A stretch of 64,000 bases of DNA, from assembly GCF_025465275.1 (NCBI RefSeq), contig NZ_JAODNK010000199.1:1-64000 (forward strand). Direction: 5' to 3'. A program made the position numbers and the translations under genes. Positions 56,504 to 64,000 of the stretch are shown here, piece after piece. Within the stretch, counting starts at the first letter, position 1; each line of letters starts with the position of its first letter. Source of the stretch: Nocardia sp. Its GTDB lineage: Bacteria; Actinomycetota; Actinomycetes; Mycobacteriales; Mycobacteriaceae. A model generated the notes under the pieces. It did not search any database, had not been told where the DNA came from, and saw nothing but the letters and a program-made list of their open reading frames with translations.

Positions 56504-57670
56504 GTGGGTACCCCCGTCATCGTCGAAGCCGCACGCACCCCCATCGGCAAGCGCAACGGCTGGCTGGCCGGCCTGCACGCCGCGGAGCTCCTGGGCGAAG
56601 CACAGAAGGGACTGCTCGCGCGGACCCCGCTGGATCCGATTCTGGTCGAGCAGGTCATCGGCGGCTGTGTGATGCAGGTCGGCGAGCAGTCCAACAACGT
56701 CACCCGCACCGCGTGGCTGCACGCCGGGCTGCCGTGGCAGACCGGTGCGGTCACCATCGACAACCAGTGCGGTTCGGCGCAGGAGGCCGCAGGTCTGGTC
56801 GCGGGCCTCATTTCGACCGGCGCCATCGAGGCCGGACTGGCCTGCGGCCTGGAGTCCATGAGCCATGTTCCGTTGGGCGCCAACGTCGGAACGCACGCCG
56901 GGCCGCGCCGCCCGGCGTCCTGGGATATCGATATGCCCAACCAGTTCGAGGCGGCCGAGCGAATTGCCAAGCGGCGCGGCATTACTCGTGACGATGTCGA
57001 CGAGTGGGGCGAGCGCTCGCAGCGGCTGGCCGCACAGGCGTGGGAGCAGGGCCGGTTCGACCGCGAGGTGCTGACCATCAAGAGCGCCCCGCAGGTCGAC
57101 AAGGAAGGCAATCTCACCGGCGAGGTCGCGGACATCAGCCGCGATCAGGGCCTGCGCGCGACCACCCGCGAGGGCCTGCTGAAGCTGAAGCCGGTGCTGG
57201 AGGGCGGAATTCACACCGCCGGCACCTCCTCGCAGATTTCCGACGGCGCCTCGGCCGTGCTGCTCATGGACGAAAAGGCCGCGCAGCGTGAGGGTTTGCG
57301 CCCGCGCGCCCGCATCGTGGCGCAGTGCCTGGTCGGCGGTGAGCCCGAATTCCACCTGGACGGCCCGGTTCAGGCCTGCCAGCGGCTGCTGGAGCGCAGC
57401 GGGATGAGCATCGGCGATATCGACTTGTTCGAGATCAATGAAGCTTTCGCGTCCGTGGTGCTGTCGTGGGCGTCGGTGCACAAGCCCGATCTGGATCGCG
57501 TGAACGTCAACGGCGGCGCGATTGCCATCGGACATCCGGTGGGCAGCACCGGAACCCGGCTCATCACAACGGCTTTGCACGAGCTCGAAAGGTCCGGCAA
57601 GCAGACCGCGATGATCCTCATGTGCTGCGGTGGTGCACTCGCAACGGGCACCATCATCGAGCGAATCTAG
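56504..57670 (+). CDS. fadA5: steroid side-chain thiolase FadA5
   Basis: A 388-aa degradative thiolase: nucleophile Cys89 in DNQCGSAQEAAG, VNGGAIAIGHPVGSTGTR with the active His, and the second Cys in MCCGGALATGT. FadA5 (Rv3546, about 391 aa) cleaves the beta-keto CoA ester of the sterol side chain to release acetyl-CoA or propionyl-CoA. GTG 56504 lies 8 bases after GGAAGGA. Divergent from cyp125, with its own KstR box. Confidence 0.95.
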   Translation: MGTPVIVEAARTPIGKRNGWLAGLHAAELLGEAQKGLLARTPLDPILVEQVIGGCVMQVGEQSNNVTRTAWLHAGLPWQTGAVTIDNQCGSAQEAAGLVAGLISTGAIEAGLACGLESMSHVPLGANVGTHAGPRRPASWDIDMPNQFEAAERIAKRRGITRDDVDEWGERSQRLAAQAWEQGRFDREVLTIKSAPQVDKEGNLTGEVADISRDQGLRATTREGLLKLKPVLEGGIHTAGTSSQISDGASAVLLMDEKAAQREGLRPRARIVAQCLVGGEPEFHLDGPVQACQRLLERSGMSIGDIDLFEINEAFASVVLSWASVHKPDLDRVNVNGGAIAIGHPVGSTGTRLITTALHELERSGKQTAMILMCCGGALATGTIIERI

Positions 57671-58031
57671 GTCACTTCAATCATTTTCGGCCTAGGTTGA
57701 ACGTTCATCCCACTTGTCGTGAAACGTGGCGTACGCCACACAAACTTCGCTACAGACAAGAAGATGAGACGTCAGCTATCTTAGGGTTACCGACGGCCCG
57801 TCGTGGAAGACCTTCGCGACGGGCCAGAACCGGGACTCTTAAGCCCTCCGCAAGAACGGTGGCGCTGGCCCGCAAACACCCAAGCCACGGCCGGTTCACC
57901 GGATCACCGCCTAGAAGCTTCAAGGAAATCGCGGATCAGGCGTAGGTTTTCAGTTACTGAGCCGCTAATATCAATGATACGTATCCGAGATAACGACTGT
58001 TAGTACAGCGAAGGGAATTGGGCGGCTCACA
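57671..58031. other. region between fadA5 and the EspR-like gene
   Basis: No gene is seen. A hairpin GGCCCGTCG (57795-57803) / CGACGGGCC (57817-57825) with a 13-base loop lies 125 bp past fadA5 and may end its transcript or sit in the leader of the next gene. In M. tuberculosis this position holds ddn. Confidence 0.55.
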
Positions 58032-58448
58032 ATGGCTGATTTCGCGGCGCGGCTGAACAAGCTGTTCGAAACCGTGCATCCCCCGGGGCGAAAGCCGCAC
58101 ACCAACGCAGAGGTGGCGGCCGCATTGACGGCCTCCGGCCATCCGATCTCGAAACCGTATCTCTCGCAGTTGCGGTCGGGACAGCGCACGAACCCCTCAG
58201 ATGAGACGGTGGCTGCGCTGGCGAAGTTCTTCAAGGTCAAACCGGACTACTTCTTCAACGACATCTATGCAGCCAAGATCGATCATGATCTCGAGCTGTT
58301 GTCCCAGCTGCAGGGCTATGGACTGCGTCGTCTGTCGAGTAGGGCGTTCGATCTCTCCGAGGAATCTCAGAACCTCCTCACCTCCATGGCGGAAAAGTTG
58401 CGGGCCAGCGAAGGGCTGCCCGAAATTCCTCCTGACGGCACGGAATAG
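58032..58448 (+). CDS. EspR-like XRE-family DNA-binding regulator
   Basis: A 138-aa protein closely resembling EspR, the nucleoid-associated regulator of mycobacteria. The N-terminus FAARLNKLFETVHPPGRKPHTNAEVAAAL and the helix-turn-helix PYLSQLRSGQRTNPSDETVAALAKFFKVKPDYFFND match EspR nearly block for block, followed by a helical dimerisation part (ELLSQLQGYGLRRLSSRAFDLSEESQ). EspR dimers of dimers loop DNA. It faces the peptidase/membrane gene set on the other strand; EspR-like regulators, ImmA peptidases and such membrane proteins often occur together, so it may regulate that set. No KstR box was seen. Confidence 0.88.
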   Translation: MADFAARLNKLFETVHPPGRKPHTNAEVAAALTASGHPISKPYLSQLRSGQRTNPSDETVAALAKFFKVKPDYFFNDIYAAKIDHDLELLSQLQGYGLRRLSSRAFDLSEESQNLLTSMAEKLRASEGLPEIPPDGTE

Positions 58449-59156
58449 GTCCTGAGCCGAAGCAACACGGTGCGGCCGACTCGGAGGTCGCATCGTGCTG
58501 GTTCGTCTCAGGACTGATCCCTGCCTGACCAGGTACTGCAGGTACCTGACCCGGTGTGGTGAACGGCGCTGCTTGCAGGGCAGCGCCACTCACTGCTGAG
58601 CCATACGGCTCGGATGAAGAGTGTTGCACCGGTCTCAGCATGCTGAGGCCATGTGGCGTAGACCCCTGCGCTGGTGCATTATGCACAAACCTGGCGTTAC
58701 TCGACCCGGGTCTCTCGGGGAACTTGATCGCGTTGTTATGTGCAGTATGTCGTTTTGTGTGATGTGAGCGTTTCGCCCTCAATGCACCATCTGCGACAAG
58801 TGTCCTATTGTGCTGTGTGCACAATAAATATGGTCGTGTGCACAAAGTTAGTTGTGTCGAGTGCACAAGAAGCGCACAAATCGGTCGCGGCATTCTGTCG
58901 GCAGTCATGACATTGCGTCCAACTAAGGCATGCCAAAGTAAAGTCCAGCCCAAGTAATCTTCTTATGGGCACAAATAAGACATTGGCTCAGCTAAGCCGT
59001 GTGCCCAGCGATCGCATGGGCCTGATCACAATGCGGGAAACTCCGATTAGCGCGCTGCGTGTACTCCGGCCGACGCTCTGCGGTACTCCTGGCCAGCACC
59101 GGGTGAACTTCTCGCCCGGACTGTGTGAACTTCGACTAGCGCGGCATTCAGCCCGG
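58449..59156. other. 708-bp A+T-richer region between convergent genes
   Basis: No gene I can support. The right part (about 58740-58960) is clearly richer in A+T than its surroundings and contains repeated GTGCAC(A) boxes. CAGGTAC/GTACCTG half-sites occur near 58530. It could hold a small RNA or a regulator-binding region. Confidence 0.5.
58814..58880. promoter_or_regulatory. cluster of phased GTGCAC boxes
   Basis: GTGCACA occurs at 58817, 58838 and 58861, i.e. with spacings of 21 and 23 bases (two helical turns), followed by GCGCACA at 58872. Related TGCACA also lies near 58680. This resembles a multi-site operator, but no matching known regulator comes to mind. Confidence 0.5.
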
Positions 59157-60191
59157 TTAGCGCTGTGCGGCGCTGCGATCGGCGACCGCTGCGGCCTTCG
59201 CGGCGCCGGCATCGAAGGCGCGGGCAATGGCCTGGACCCAGCCGCGCGGGCCGACTCCCGGCGGCGGTGCGATCCAGCGGCCGTCGATCAGTACGTCGCC
59301 GAAGGGATTTCGGGCCCACTCGGCCACCTTGCCCGCGCGTTCGGCCACCACATTCGGCGGCGTACCGGCGCCGGGCAGCTCCATACCGCCGCCGGACTGC
59401 AGATACAGCGCATCCATGATCTGGGCGACCTGATCGGAAGCCTTGAGCTGCGTGGCGGTTCCGGTCTGATCCTTCGCCACCACCTCCGGAAAACGTGCGA
59501 TCAGGACCCGGTGCAAAGTGCGAATCTGCTTGAGCAGCAGTCGAGCTCGCGCCCACAGCTCGATCACGATCCAGACCGCGCCGACTGCCACCAGCAGGCT
59601 CGCGATCTGCCAGATCGGCCAGAACCAGTCCCCCGCATCCGGCTTCGCCATCGCTTCGTGCCGGAATCCGCGATACGCCGACAGCGCGGCGAGTACGCCG
59701 ACCACCAGGGTGCCGGCGCTGTAGAGCGCGATACCGCGGCCGAGTGCGGTCCAATCCAGGTTCCGCACACCGGTGATCACGATGAACAGGCATTCCAGTG
59801 CCACCGCGACCCAGCCGAAGGTGATCGACCACAGCAGGGTGGGCGCCATGGCGAGCGCGCCGACGGCATAGATCGCCCAGGCGACATGGCGCAGATTCCG
59901 GCGCGACACCACCGGCCAGGCGGCGGCCGCGACCACCGAGGTGGAATTACCGAACAGAATCCACGAAGCGGTGGTGAGGCGATCGGAGAACCAGTCGCCG
60001 TGCACCCCGTTCGGCAGCAGATGATCCACTGCCACAGCGACTTCCGGAATGCAGACGGTGGCGGCGAGCGCGACCGAGGCGACGGCGATCACGATCGCGA
60101 CGCGGGAGGTGGTCGCCGGCTTCACCAGCACCCGGCCGACTCGGGCGCCGGCGGCCATCCAGATCAACAGGGCAGTCAGCCAGAAAGTCAT
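59157..60191 (-). CDS. seven-helix membrane protein of the MAB_1171c type
   Basis: A 344-aa protein with about seven transmembrane helices in residues 1-225 and a soluble C-terminal tail of about 115 residues (RARLLLKQIRTLHRVLIARFPEVVA...). The layout and the neighbouring ImmA/IrrE-like peptidase fit the actinobacterial MAB_1171c family annotated as putative transporters. Function is unknown; it could be a sensor or transporter that the peptidase and the EspR-like protein answer to. ATG start with GAGGGGG upstream, overlapping the stop of the tandem-repeat microprotein. Confidence 0.75.
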   Translation of the reverse strand: MTFWLTALLIWMAAGARVGRVLVKPATTSRVAIVIAVASVALAATVCIPEVAVAVDHLLPNGVHGDWFSDRLTTASWILFGNSTSVVAAAAWPVVSRRNLRHVAWAIYAVGALAMAPTLLWSITFGWVAVALECLFIVITGVRNLDWTALGRGIALYSAGTLVVGVLAALSAYRGFRHEAMAKPDAGDWFWPIWQIASLLVAVGAVWIVIELWARARLLLKQIRTLHRVLIARFPEVVAKDQTGTATQLKASDQVAQIMDALYLQSGGGMELPGAGTPPNVVAERAGKVAEWARNPFGDVLIDGRWIAPPPGVGPRGWVQAIARAFDAGAAKAAAVADRSAAQR

Positions 60192-60343
60192 GCGGTACCC
60201 CCTCGCGAATGCCCGAGGGGCCCTACGTGGTTACGCAAGCTGCCGCCTCCGGGCCCTGACTCGGTCATGCTGTGCCCTCGCGGATGCCCGAGGGGCCCTA
60301 CGTGGTTACGCAAGCTGCCGCCTCCGGGCCCTGACTCGGTCAT
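60188..60343 (-). CDS. 51-aa microprotein made of two 25-aa repeats
   Basis: A frame of 51 codons whose ATG overlaps the stop of the peptidase gene (ATGA at 60340-60343) and whose TGA overlaps the ATG of the membrane gene (60188-60191). The peptide is two near-identical 25-residue units, each starting MTESGPGGGSLRNHVGPLGH; a single base separates the DNA copies in the shared 69 bases. The second unit also has its own ATG, eight bases after GAGGGC. The 75-bp period is a multiple of three, so duplication kept the frame. No known domain; Gly-rich, hydrophilic and cationic. Could be a signal peptide-like product, a linker remnant or just a coupling leader. Confidence 0.6.
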   Translation of the reverse strand: MTESGPGGGSLRNHVGPLGHPRGHSMTESGPGGGSLRNHVGPLGHSRGGTA

Positions 60344-60344
60344 C
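60201..60344. repeat. 75-bp tandem duplication
   Basis: Two copies with period 75, about 60201-60269 and 60276-60344, differ only at one base (CGAATG versus CGGATG) within the common 69 bases. Each contains GGGGCCCTACGTGGTTACGC and GCCTCCGGGCCC. They make up the coding region of the 51-aa microprotein. Confidence 0.9.
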
Positions 60345-60849
60345 CGAGTGCCTCATCGAATCGAAGTACCGAGACGCCTGCGCCCCGGCTGTTGAATACG
60401 CGCAGGCGGGTCATGAGCATGCTGGCGAAGGTCTCCGCCTCCCATTCGCACTGCTCGTCCTCGCCGAGATCAACCGCCTGGTGCGCACGCTGACTGAGCA
60501 TGTAGGCGATGAGATCGTCACTGGCTTCGAGCACCACCTCGGTCGCCGCCTCGCCCGGATGGTCGAAAACGATGTGCCCCAACTCGTGTGCGAGGGTGTG
60601 ATCGCGGCTCGGCAGCGCGGAGGCCAGCACGATCACATCCTTGTCCGGATAGGAGCGGCGCTGACCGCAGACGCCGGGACCCAATTGGGCGCTGGCGATC
60701 TCGATCATCCGGCGGCGCTCTGCGGAAATGGCGAGTACCACCTCGTCGAGGCTGGTGGCGTCGAAATCGGCGGCCACCGCACACACCGCGTCCACCGCCG
60801 CCGCCACCCGCCGGTAGGACCCGATGCTATGTGCCCGGCTCTCCGTCAT
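60340..60849 (-). CDS. ImmA/IrrE-type metallopeptidase-like protein
   Basis: A 169-aa protein with the zinc motif TLAHELGHIVFDH (HExxH near residue 85) and a downstream EWEAETFASMLM that supplies the third ligand, as in ImmA/IrrE (DUF955) peptidases. Such enzymes cleave XRE-family repressors to switch on target genes. Start at ATG 60849 with GAGGGG upstream; ten bases after the GSA-repeat gene. The EspR-like XRE protein 2 kb away is a reasonable, untested substrate. Its stop overlaps the start of the 51-aa microprotein. Confidence 0.85.
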   Translation of the reverse strand: MTESRAHSIGSYRRVAAAVDAVCAVAADFDATSLDEVVLAISAERRRMIEIASAQLGPGVCGQRRSYPDKDVIVLASALPSRDHTLAHELGHIVFDHPGEAATEVVLEASDDLIAYMLSQRAHQAVDLGEDEQCEWEAETFASMLMTRLRVFNSRGAGVSVLRFDEALG

Positions 60850-60859
60850 CTCGGTCCCC

Positions 60860-62176
60860 TCATACCCTCGGTCCGAAGAACAAGGCGCGCGCGGCATCGA
60901 CCCGCGCCTGTGCCGCCGAAGCGCCTTGGAAGCTCACCGCGCCGGAACCCGCGCCCGCCAGGGTGAGCGCGATCAATCCGCCGATCACCGAAAGCAATTG
61001 CACCGGTGGCAGCGGCGTATTGGCCGAAGTAGGCCGCACTTCCGGATTCGGTTGTGCCAGTACGGGTGCCGGGGCCGGCGGTGGCGGTGGCGGCGCGGGA
61101 GCCGGTGGCGCCTCGGGCGCGGGCGGCGCGGGCGCGACCACCGGAGCGATGGCGGGCAGCGGCACATCCGGAACGGATGGAATCTGCAGCGGAACCGGCG
61201 GCACCGCGGGGGCGGCCGGGCTCGGCGGCGGAATCAGCAGAAGCAGCAGCGGTGAGGCACAGATACCGGCGGAGCCGACCGCGGCCGAACCGACCGCCGC
61301 GGAACCCGCTGCGGCAGAACCGGCAGCGGCGGACCCTGAGCCCGCCGAACCGACGCCGACCGAACCGGCCCCCGCGGAACCGGCAGCGGCGGAACCTATT
61401 CCGGCCGATCCGGCGCCTACCGAACCGGCACCCGCAGAACCCGCGCCGGCGGAACCGGCCCCGGAACTGCCACCGACCGTGGAGCCCAGTGCGGCCGAAC
61501 CGATTCCGGCGGAACCGACAGCGGCGGAACCGGTGCAGAGCGCGCCCAGACCGGCGGAACCGACGGCGGCGGAACCCACGGCTGCCGAACCGACTGCGGC
61601 CGAGCCTGTTCCGAGCAGAGTGGCGAGCAAGGTCGCGCCGGTCCCGACTCCGGCGGAACCTACCGCCGCGGAACCGAGACCGAGTGCGGAGCCGGCGCCG
61701 ACGCCTGCGGAACCGACTGCCGCGGAACCTGTTCCGAGGGCTGCGGAGCCGGTGGCGAGTCCGGCCGAACCGGTGCCGACCACCACGGAACCGGTGCCCG
61801 CTCCGGCCGAGCCGACCGCGGCGGATCCGGTACCCAGTGCGGCCGATCCGGTACCGCCGAGCAATATGCCGAGGCCGGTCGCTCCGGCTCCGGCCGAGCC
61901 GACTGCGGCGGAACCGACGCCTGCGGAGCCGACGGCTGCCGAACCGGTGCCGAGACCGAGAATCGCGGCCAGTACATCAGGCGGACCGGCAACTGGATTC
62001 GCCGGAGCGGTCACGGCGAGAGGTGCGGGAACGCCGACTGCGGGCTGCGCGCCGGTGCCCGGCGCGGGGTCGAGATCGATGCCCGTCTGTGCCTGGGCGG
62101 GAATCGGCCCGAGCAGCGCGGAGCCGGTGACGGCGCCGACAACCGCCGCCAAGCGCAATGCACGACCAATGATCAT
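60860..62176 (-). CDS. secreted GSA-pentad repeat protein
   Basis: A 438-aa protein with a clear signal peptide (MIIGRALRLAAVVGAVTGSALLGPIPAQA), a central region (about 75-315) built of some forty GSAxx-type five-residue units (GSAAVGSAGVGSA), a Pro-rich stretch (PAPPPPPPAPAP) and a C-terminal hydrophobic helix (LLSVIGGLIALTLAGA). Two Cys flank the last repeats (ALCTG, GICAS). Repetitive Gly/Ala/Ser regions of this kind resemble mycobacterial PE_PGRS-like surface proteins in style, not in sequence. Probably cell-wall anchored or surface exposed. Gene order places it first in a set with the ImmA-like peptidase. Confidence 0.8.
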   Translation of the reverse strand: MIIGRALRLAAVVGAVTGSALLGPIPAQAQTGIDLDPAPGTGAQPAVGVPAPLAVTAPANPVAGPPDVLAAILGLGTGSAAVGSAGVGSAAVGSAGAGATGLGILLGGTGSAALGTGSAAVGSAGAGTGSVVVGTGSAGLATGSAALGTGSAAVGSAGVGAGSALGLGSAAVGSAGVGTGATLLATLLGTGSAAVGSAAVGSAAVGSAGLGALCTGSAAVGSAGIGSAALGSTVGGSSGAGSAGAGSAGAGSVGAGSAGIGSAAAGSAGAGSVGVGSAGSGSAAAGSAAAGSAAVGSAAVGSAGICASPLLLLLIPPPSPAAPAVPPVPLQIPSVPDVPLPAIAPVVAPAPPAPEAPPAPAPPPPPPAPAPVLAQPNPEVRPTSANTPLPPVQLLSVIGGLIALTLAGAGSGAVSFQGASAAQARVDAARALFFGPRV

Positions 62177-62835
62177 GCGACAGCCATCCCCTCATCGATA
62201 CTGCGCAATCTGCGTGCTCCCACAGTGTGGAGCGATTCACATCGGTCCCGGCTGCCCCGATTGCCGGACCTTTGCGGAACGCGGTCATCGTACCGGCCAC
62301 CACGTCACCCCGCACAACTCCGTATGCCATTAGGGGATCCAACAAACCGTACGCCTGCCCTATAGCCACTGTACCGAATACCAGCAAGTGGCCCAGCATA
62401 TTTGGCAGACTCTGCCAACCCTCGATCCCCGCCTCACCCCCGGCGCAAGCCCCCTGGGGAGCCACCCCCAGCCACCCAACAGCGACATTTCAGACCAACC
62501 AGACAGCTACCTGCCCGGCACTTTTCGCCACCACCTCCGACCGGCACTCGAGCGACGATCGCGCAGCAGTAGCAGAAAACTGGGCAAACAAACATCGCCG
62601 GTAGGCGACAACTGATTTCGTGCCGACCGGGGGTAACTCGTGGGGTACGAGCCAACCTGCTCCCATCTCACCGCCGGCGGCCGACGCAACTGTCGCCCCC
62701 ACCTGGGTCTGGCTCGAATTCCCGGAGAGGCGGAACTGCGCCTCGCCGAACGACGATCGCCGGCACTCCATCAGGAGTACCGGCGATATCTACTTCGGTT
62801 GTTATTTCGGTGCAGTCGAAGGCGCTGCGGGTGGA
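62177..62835. other. intergenic region with copy B of the repeated element
   Basis: 659 bases without a supported gene. The part next to 62177 should hold the promoter of the GSA-repeat gene. The only clear structure is the repeated element at 62595-62650. Confidence 0.5.
62595..62650 (+). repeat. copy B of the repeated intergenic element
   Basis: Hairpin TCGCC-GGTA-GGCGA followed by CAACTGATTTCGT, GGGGGTAACTCG and GGGGTAC. Eighteen bases (GGCGACAACTGATTTCGT) are identical to copy A at 54934. Confidence 0.65.
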
Positions 62836-63747
62836 TCAGGCTCCGTAAACCGGCTCCGGGGTGGTGGCTTTGGAGAGAAGGTCGCGGACCACGGGGCCCA
62901 GCTCGGCCGGCTCCCAGCGGGCGCCGCGGTCGGTGGAGACGCCGTGGCGCCAGCCGTCGGCGACCGTCACCTTGCCGCCCTCGACCTCGAACATGCGGCC
63001 GGTGACACCGGCCGAATCGGCGCTGCCCAGCCAGACCACGAGGGGTGAGACGTTTTCCGGGGCCATGGCGTCGAAGCCGTCCTCGGGGGCCGCCATCATG
63101 TCGGCGAAGACCGTTTCGGTCATGCGGGTGCGGGCCGCGGGAGCGATGGCGTTCACGGTGATGCCGTAGCGCGCGAATTCGGCCGAGGCGGTAAGGGTCA
63201 GGCCCGCGATGCCGGACTTGGCGGCGGAGTAGTTGCCCTGGCCGACCGAGCCGAGCAGGCCCGCGCCGGAGCTGGTGTTGATAATGCGGGCCTCGGGCTG
63301 ACGGCCGGCCTTGGACTCGTTGCGCCAGTAGTCGGCGGCGTGGCGCATAGGGGCGAAGTGGCCCTTCAGGTGCACCTTGATCACGGCGTCCCACTCGTCC
63401 TCGGCGAGGTTGACCAGCATGCGGTCGCGGACGATACCGGCATTGTTGACCAGCACGTCCAGCCGGCCGAAGGTCTCGATCGCGGTGGCGACGAGGCGGC
63501 GCGCGCCCTCCCAGTCGGAGACGTCGTCACCGTTCACGACGGCTTCGCCGCCGGCGGCGCGGATCTCCTCGACCACCCGGGCGGCGCCGGAGTCGGCGCT
63601 GGGTGCGCCGTTGAGCTCGGCGCCCAGGTCGTTCACCACGACCTTCGCCCCGGCGGCGGCGAACGCCAGCGCGTGCGCGCGGCCGATGCCCTGGCCCGCG
63701 CCGGTCACGATGACGACGCGGCCGTCGCAGATCTTGTTGTCGGTCAT
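62836..63747 (-). CDS. HSD17B4-type SDR (Rv3548c-like)
   Basis: A 303-aa SDR: TGAGQGIGRAHALAFAAAGA, NDLGAELNG, NNAGIVRDRM, Ser in INTSSGAGLLGS, YSAAK and a C-terminal part with VFEVEGGKVTVADGWRHG. This is the steroid/side-chain hydroxyacyl-CoA dehydrogenase type and resembles Hsd4A of this window. In M. tuberculosis Rv3548c lies at the matching place beyond fadA5 and belongs to the KstR regulon; no KstR box is visible here because the operon continues upstream out of the window. ATG start; 44 bp after the next SDR. Confidence 0.88.
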   Translation of the reverse strand: MTDNKICDGRVVIVTGAGQGIGRAHALAFAAAGAKVVVNDLGAELNGAPSADSGAARVVEEIRAAGGEAVVNGDDVSDWEGARRLVATAIETFGRLDVLVNNAGIVRDRMLVNLAEDEWDAVIKVHLKGHFAPMRHAADYWRNESKAGRQPEARIINTSSGAGLLGSVGQGNYSAAKSGIAGLTLTASAEFARYGITVNAIAPAARTRMTETVFADMMAAPEDGFDAMAPENVSPLVVWLGSADSAGVTGRMFEVEGGKVTVADGWRHGVSTDRGARWEPAELGPVVRDLLSKATTPEPVYGA

Positions 63748-63791
63748 ATCGATTACCTCGCTGGGTGAGTGAGAAGGGGGAAGGGGTCCGT

Positions 63792-64000
63792 CTAGTGGCC
63801 GGAGACGGCGGGGACGTCGGCGGTGGAGGCTTGCAGGAAGGCCGGCTTCTCGCCGCCGCCGTGCACCAGCAGCGAGCCGCCGGTGATGTAGGAGGCCAGC
63901 GGAGAAGCAAGGAAGACCGCGGTGCGGCCGATGTCCTCGGGAGCGGCCATGCGCTGCATGGGAACCGTGCTGCTCACCGCGGCAATGCCGTCGTCGTCGC
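63792..64000 (-). CDS. SDR, C-terminal part (5' end outside window)
   Basis: Only the last 69 codons are in the window. PMQRMAAPEDIGRTAVFLASPLASYITGGSLLVHGGG is the typical C-terminal end of a classical SDR. By position it matches Rv3549c. It lies upstream of the Rv3548c-like SDR in the same direction and probably in one operon. The start codon and catalytic residues are beyond the edge. Confidence 0.85.
   Translation of the reverse strand, partial: DDDGIAAVSSTVPMQRMAAPEDIGRTAVFLASPLASYITGGSLLVHGGGEKPAFLQASTADVPAVSGH

Noticed and set aside
58378..58953. 191-codon minus-strand frame
   Set aside because: Overlaps the EspR-like gene antisense and has no motif or ribosome site.
60201..60344. 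Reading the 75-bp tandem repeat as a CRISPR-like array
   Set aside because: Only two directly adjacent units without spacers and no cas genes.
58965..60395. 476-codon plus-strand frame
   Set aside because: Antisense to the membrane protein gene and to the microprotein; Arg/Gln/Asp-rich shadow.

Overview
The window looks like chromosomal DNA from a mycolic-acid actinomycete, most likely Nocardia or a close relative. It is GC-rich, uses GTG and TTG starts, and carries an mce4 operon and a KstR-type sterol catabolism regulon. Its backbone gene order matches, from memory, the Mycobacterium tuberculosis Rv3489-Rv3549c neighbourhood.

Layout. (1) 100-1762: a 58-aa small protein and otsA. (2) 2296-28852: a polyketide/lipid biosynthetic island. 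One minus-strand operon (28852 to 8801) encodes a discrete acyltransferase, a Ddn-like F420 enzyme, a crotonyl-CoA carboxylase/reductase homologue, two MAS-like multidomain PKSs, a free-standing KS, a thioesterase-like protein and a second copy of the FadE26/FadE27 steroid side-chain dehydrogenase pair. A second minus-strand operon (6510 to 2296) encodes a P450, a KASIII, an SDR, another Ddn-like protein and an O-methyltransferase. A PhaC-like hydrolase/adenylation-domain fusion (6818-8695) diverges from it. (3) 29586-39930: mce4 sterol import operon (yrbE4A, yrbE4B, mce4A-F, two Mce-associated proteins) with its terminator and KstR box. (4) 40145-43890: hsd4A, fdxD and the canonical fadE26-fadE27. 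(5) 44375-48076: a DinB/mycothiol-isomerase-like protein, a glycosyltransferase, a VOC protein and an ECF sigma factor of SigG type. (6) 48321-57670: fadD19, an LLM oxidoreductase, a tandem DUF35-like protein, ltp4, ltp3, a SnoaL/KSI-like protein, cyp125 and fadA5, i.e. activation and shortening of sterol side chains, including C24-branched ones. (7) 58032-62176: an EspR-like regulator facing a gene set of secreted GSA-repeat protein, ImmA/IrrE-type peptidase, a 51-aa tandem-repeat microprotein and a seven-helix membrane protein. (8) 62836-64000: two SDRs, the second cut by the window edge.

How they work together. Sterol enters through Mce4, is oxidised at C26 by CYP125, activated by FadD19, dehydrogenated by FadE26/27, cleaved by FadA5 or the Ltp aldolases and handled by Hsd4A/SDRs. 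Operators matching the KstR consensus TnnAACnnGTTnnA precede most of these operons. The same operators, with the same overlap with a -10 hexamer at the large operon, also control both promoters of the polyketide island. The most notable observation is therefore a PKS island inserted between otsA and mce4, which are neighbours in M. tuberculosis, apparently wired to the sterol regulator and carrying its own steroid-type acyl-CoA dehydrogenase pair. I propose, as inference, a sterol-induced pathway whose product is a methyl-branched or sterol-derived polyketide/lipid.
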